Assembly: GCA_022701365.1 (NCBI GenBank)
Contig: JAKUHH010000173.1
Span: forward strand, 1 to 64,000
Reading direction: 5' to 3'
Length of the DNA stretch: 64,000 bases
DNA from: Mycocentrospora acerina
Taxonomy: Eukaryota; Ascomycota; Dothideomycetes; Pleosporales
Positions 60,560-64,000 of the stretch are shown one piece after another; position 1 is the first letter of the stretch, and every line of letters begins with the position of its first letter. Under the pieces are notes generated by a model. That model saw nothing but the letters and a program-made list of their open reading frames with translations. It had not been told where the DNA came from and made no database searches. The position numbers and the translations under genes are program-made.

Positions 60560-61110
60560 AGGCATCACGGCATTTTGTGTGCAGCAAAGAAGAGCAGTGC
60601 CCGAGACAATGGCAATGGCAATGGCAATGACGTCTGGAGGAAACACAAACGGACGGGGATGGAGAGGGGGATGGGCCGCCCGGTGGATCGTGGCAATCCA
60701 GGCCAACGGAAAGCGAGTGGCGGAGCTGTATGATTGAGCAACGAGGCGGGCAAGCGGGCAGTTGCGGTGCACGTAGGACGCATGCGACTCCACCACCACT
60801 GTACTATTGCACGCATGTCTGGTTTTAGATTTTCCTTGCTGTCGTGCATTCACCTACATGTATAACAATGCACTTTTTTTGGACAAGGCACGTTTTGGCA
60901 CAGTGTTTGTGTATACAGTGTTCGTGTATACAGTGTTCGTGTATGGCAGGCCAGGGTAGGTGGGACAAGACACGGGGACATGGCCCCCCTGCCTGTCTCG
61001 CCCTACCCGCTGAAATCTTGGCGGTGCTGTTCGCCTAGCAACTTTTTTTGTAGCCCATTGCTCTTGCAACTGGTTTGCGACACTTGCATGCAACGCCCAT
61101 AGCCCACACA
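60560..61110. other. Intergenic with short repeats
   Basis: Contains four AATGGC units (about 60609-60630) and three copies of a GTGTATACAGTGTTC-like unit (about 60906-60944). No gene seen. Confidence 0.6.
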
Positions 61111-63513
61111 ATGGACGTCTTCAAACTGCTCTCGCGCTCCGCCAACGCGGCCCCGACAAGCTCGGCGCTCAAGCTTCCCTCCAACGGTGCCGTCGCAAAC
61201 CCGCAGCTCTTTGGCCACGACCAGCGCACTGCGTCTGCGCAAGCCGCCAACAAGAGTCGCAAGAGGAAGAGGGGCCAGAATGCCCAGTCTGCCCAGTCTG
61301 TCGCCGACGCTCCCGCATCCTCCACTGCCCTGCCCGCCGAGCTGGACTTTTTCGGCAGAGGGACCAAGGCCGACGTAGACGACGACAACGACGACGACAA
61401 CGACGACAACAACAACAACAACGAGCAGCCTAAACTGTCCAAGAAACAACGACATGCAAGGAATACGGAAGAATTGCCCGCGGCCAACCATGTCGACGAC
61501 ATTGACGGCGAGGCATACAATGTGGACGAGTGCAAGAGGATCCTTCGCTCCCACAAGCTAAAAATCACCGTGCTCGACGACTTTGCGCCAGCACCAGAAC
61601 CCGCCAAGAAGGAAAAGAAGAAGAAGGAGAAGAAGCGCAACAAGGACAAGGTCGAGGCGGAAAAGAAAAAGGACGCGAAGAAACAGCTCTACCCCCAACC
61701 GCTTACGTCGTTTGCGCAGTTGCGCCCCCGATACAACATCTCGCGACGCCTGGCCGAGAACATACAGGCGCAGGGGTACAAGCTGCCGACAGAGGTCCAG
61801 CTTGGTGTGCTGCCGTTGTTGCTGGGGAAGAAGGCAGAGGGAGAGGGAGAAGGAAAAGAGAACGAGTCTGGGGCTGAGTTTGGAGGCGACGTTGATCTTC
61901 TGACTGTTGCGCCCACGGGGAGTGGCAAGACGATTGCCTTTTTGATACCAATCATCAACGCCATGCTCGCGGGCAACAAGGACGCAGAGACGGAACAAGG
62001 ACCCCGCGCTGTCGTCGTCGCCCCTACAAGGGAACTGGCCTCGCAGATTGTCAACGAGGCAAGGAAGCTGGCAAAAGGTACAGGCATCAAGGCTACTCTT
62101 ATGAGAAAGGGCATGGAGGTGGTTGCGCGGCCAGACGACGAGCCCATCAACGATTCTCCACCCTCACCTGAAGCCTCTGACAACGAAAATGACAACGACG
62201 ACGACGACAACGACGACGACAACAGCGCTTCAGACTCCGACGCTGGAGACAAGCCGACACATCAAAAAAAGCAGAACCGCAGACGAGCTGAGCGAGTCAA
62301 AGCAGCCATCATCGTAACAACACCTCTCGCGCTCTTGAACGCTCTAAAGCGCAGAGACGGAAGCGTCGCCGCGCTGCCAACGATTCGCCAGCTTGTCCTC
62401 GACGAGGCAGATGTCCTCCTCGACCCTCTCTTCCGCGAACAAACCCTCGGCCTATGGAACGCCTGCACAAATCCCAAGCTCCGCGTCTGTCTCTGCTCTG
62501 CGACAATGGGCTCCAACATCGAGAGCCTTGCCATCTCTACCCTCAACACGCGCTGGTCCAACCTTGCCGCCTCAAACACTACACTCGCCCCTCGTCCCCC
62601 TCTCATCCGCCTGGTTGTTGGCCTCAAAGACACGGCCATCCCCAACATCTCCCACCAACTGACCTACGCCGCTACCGAACAAGGCAAACTCCTTGGTCTC
62701 CGTCAACTTCTCCACCCCACCTCCGTCTCCTCTTCCTCAACCCCCACCCTCCGTCCCCCTTTCCTAGTCTTCACCCAGACCATCCCCCGCGCCATCGCCC
62801 TGCACTCTGAACTCCTCTATGACATACCCCCAGAAGCCGGCGGCTCCTCGCGCATCGCAGTCCTGCACGCGGACCTCTCTTCCTCGGCCCGTGACTCCAT
62901 CATGACGCGCTTCCGCCGCGGCGAAATCTGGGTCCTCATCACGACGGACCTTCTTGCGCGCGGCGTCGACTTCCGCGGCCTCAACGGCGTTGTCAACTAC
63001 GACGTGCCCACTTCTGCTGCCGCATATGTACACCGTGTGGGACGCACAGGCCGCGCAGGCCGCGAGGGCGGCGTCGCCGTCACCTTTTACACGCAAGACG
63101 ACATTCCCTATGTCAAGCTCATTGCCAATGTCATTCGTGCGAGCGAGCTGCTAAGGGGCGTCAAAGAGGAAGAAGGCAGCGTGAAGCAGTGGCTGCTGGA
63201 CGCGTTGCCAACCCCGTCCAAGCGGGAGAGGAAGGAGTTGAAGAAGAGGGGCGTGGAGAGTCGGAGGAGCAATGGTGCTGGGAAGAAGAGCGAGAATGGG
63301 ACCAATGACAAGGATAAGAATAAGAACAAGAACAAGAACCAGGGGAGGATCAGCACAAAGAGTGGCTATGTCAGGATGATGGAGAATAAGAAGAGGGGCG
63401 CTGTGGAGGGGAGTAAAAGGCGGGAGAGGGAGAGAGTCAAGGAAAATGGCAATGGCAATGGCAATGGCAATGGCAATGAGAGTGGAGGAGAGAGTGGGTT
63501 TGACGACGAGTAG
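61111..63513 (+). CDS. ROK1: ATP-dependent DEAD-box RNA helicase Rok1-like
   Basis: Intronless frame of 800 residues from the ATG at 61111 (MDVFKLLSRS, as in Rok1). Helicase motifs in order: Q motif GYKLPTEVQ, I APTGSGKT (about 267-274), Ia PTRELA, II DEAD (about 431), III SAT (about 463), TDLLARGVDF (motif V) and HRVGRTGR (motif VI, about 640). The N-terminus is rich in Lys/Glu and Asp/Asn repeats. Another Asp/Asn-rich acidic insert lies between motifs Ia and II, and the C-terminus ends in KNKNKN and GNGNGN runs. Rok1 works in 18S rRNA processing of the small ribosomal subunit in the nucleolus. The identification rests on the N-terminus, motif spacing and length. Confidence 0.88.
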   Translation: MDVFKLLSRSANAAPTSSALKLPSNGAVANPQLFGHDQRTASAQAANKSRKRKRGQNAQSAQSVADAPASSTALPAELDFFGRGTKADVDDDNDDDNDDNNNNNEQPKLSKKQRHARNTEELPAANHVDDIDGEAYNVDECKRILRSHKLKITVLDDFAPAPEPAKKEKKKKEKKRNKDKVEAEKKKDAKKQLYPQPLTSFAQLRPRYNISRRLAENIQAQGYKLPTEVQLGVLPLLLGKKAEGEGEGKENESGAEFGGDVDLLTVAPTGSGKTIAFLIPIINAMLAGNKDAETEQGPRAVVVAPTRELASQIVNEARKLAKGTGIKATLMRKGMEVVARPDDEPINDSPPSPEASDNENDNDDDDNDDDNSASDSDAGDKPTHQKKQNRRRAERVKAAIIVTTPLALLNALKRRDGSVAALPTIRQLVLDEADVLLDPLFREQTLGLWNACTNPKLRVCLCSATMGSNIESLAISTLNTRWSNLAASNTTLAPRPPLIRLVVGLKDTAIPNISHQLTYAATEQGKLLGLRQLLHPTSVSSSSTPTLRPPFLVFTQTIPRAIALHSELLYDIPPEAGGSSRIAVLHADLSSSARDSIMTRFRRGEIWVLITTDLLARGVDFRGLNGVVNYDVPTSAAAYVHRVGRTGRAGREGGVAVTFYTQDDIPYVKLIANVIRASELLRGVKEEEGSVKQWLLDALPTPSKRERKELKKRGVESRRSNGAGKKSENGTNDKDKNKNKNKNQGRISTKSGYVRMMENKKRGAVEGSKRRERERVKENGNGNGNGNGNESGGESGFDDE

Positions 63514-63681
63514 AGCCGAGTTTAATTGAATGGGGCGGCGAGATGATTCAGTGCACATGTTTCTCCATGCAGTGTGTAACAAAATATGTACACATTCCTC
63601 TTTTACAATTGAACATTTGCTTACTTATCTATTTACATATTTATTCAGTAGTCCTTTATCATTATTTATTATTTGGTTGAT

Positions 63682-63712
<31 letters not shown>

Positions 63713-64000
63713 CTCATGCACATTCCCTTGGATTGAACCGATAAACACTCAATCTGTCCACGTACTTTTGTAGACGTGTATATATACAAATATATATACA
63801 TATATTTAATCAATTGAGTTTCTCTCTAGTTAGATAGGTATTCTTTTTTTATTTCGCCATAGTCCCCTTATCACTCCCCACCTTTTTTATTTTTAAATCT
63901 TCACCTTCTTCTCCATTTTGAGGAGGGGGGAACAAAAAAAAGTAAAACTATTGTCATTATCACTGTCAAAGGTGACGATGTGGGGTATTTTATTGAACTT
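63514..64000. other. Downstream AT-rich region, no gene seen
   Basis: ROK1 3' region with a GATT run and T-rich tracts; a gene may start beyond the window. Confidence 0.5.
63683..63712. repeat. (GATT)n microsatellite
   Basis: About seven perfect GATT units downstream of ROK1. Confidence 0.9.

Noticed and set aside
1..64000. CRISPR arrays, rRNA genes, bacterial operons
   Set aside because: None seen; the window is clearly eukaryotic nuclear DNA and the tandem repeats present are simple or transposon-related.

Overview
The window is nuclear DNA of a filamentous ascomycete. The protein genes are eukaryotic, with short GT-AG introns (mostly about 50-70 nt), and the families are typical of Pezizomycotina: a HET-domain protein, a DUF1772 protein, a tannase-type feruloyl esterase, a 2EXR-like protein and KIN4. 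A sharply bounded AT-rich block with C-to-T/G-to-A decay (RIP-like) at the left end fits a Dothideomycete such as a member of Pleosporales. That placement is inference; there is no rRNA or other marker to confirm it.

Layout. 1-5.3 kb: an AT-rich repeat island holding the 3' half of a decayed LINE (RT tail, RNase H, C-terminal Cys/His motif), a longer unidentifiable AT-rich relict and, inserted in that relict, a young 714-bp non-autonomous LTR element (TRIM) with 5-bp target duplication. 5.3-22.4 kb: mostly housekeeping genes, namely a single-pass membrane protein, a Rieske-AIF oxidoreductase, a KIN4-like kinase, an Mpv17/Sym1 protein, a UPF0658-like Golgi membrane protein and a PP4 regulatory subunit 2 (Psy4) homologue. 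The last two are divergent across a GC-rich, repeat-rich 1.4-kb promoter region. 22.4-43.3 kb: gene-poor accessory DNA with a secreted feruloyl esterase, a secreted lipocalin-like protein, a multi-pass membrane protein, a frameshifted Gfo/Idh/MocA dehydrogenase next to a truncated transporter tail, a mitochondrial-type unknown, a small unknown and a small SprT-like protein. 43.3-50.5 kb: HRD3/SEL1L divergent from an MFS transporter, then a GIS2/CNBP-like zinc-knuckle protein. 50.5-59.4 kb: an accessory group with an SRA-YDG protein, a 2EXR-like protein, a DUF1772 protein and a HET-domain protein. 59.5-63.5 kb: ATP synthase subunit g and the DEAD-box helicase ROK1.

The genes do not form one pathway. 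Themes that recur are mitochondrial function (Rieske-AIF, Mpv17, ATP20, the 35.5-36.3 kb gene), secretory-pathway quality control (HRD3) and secreted plant-polymer enzymes. The most unusual items are the TRIM with tRNA-like promoter boxes across its LTR/internal junction, a hypermutation signature apparently limited to pyrimidine-C-purine contexts, a stand-alone SRA domain protein, and a membrane-protein gene whose coding-like N-terminal extension has no ATG.
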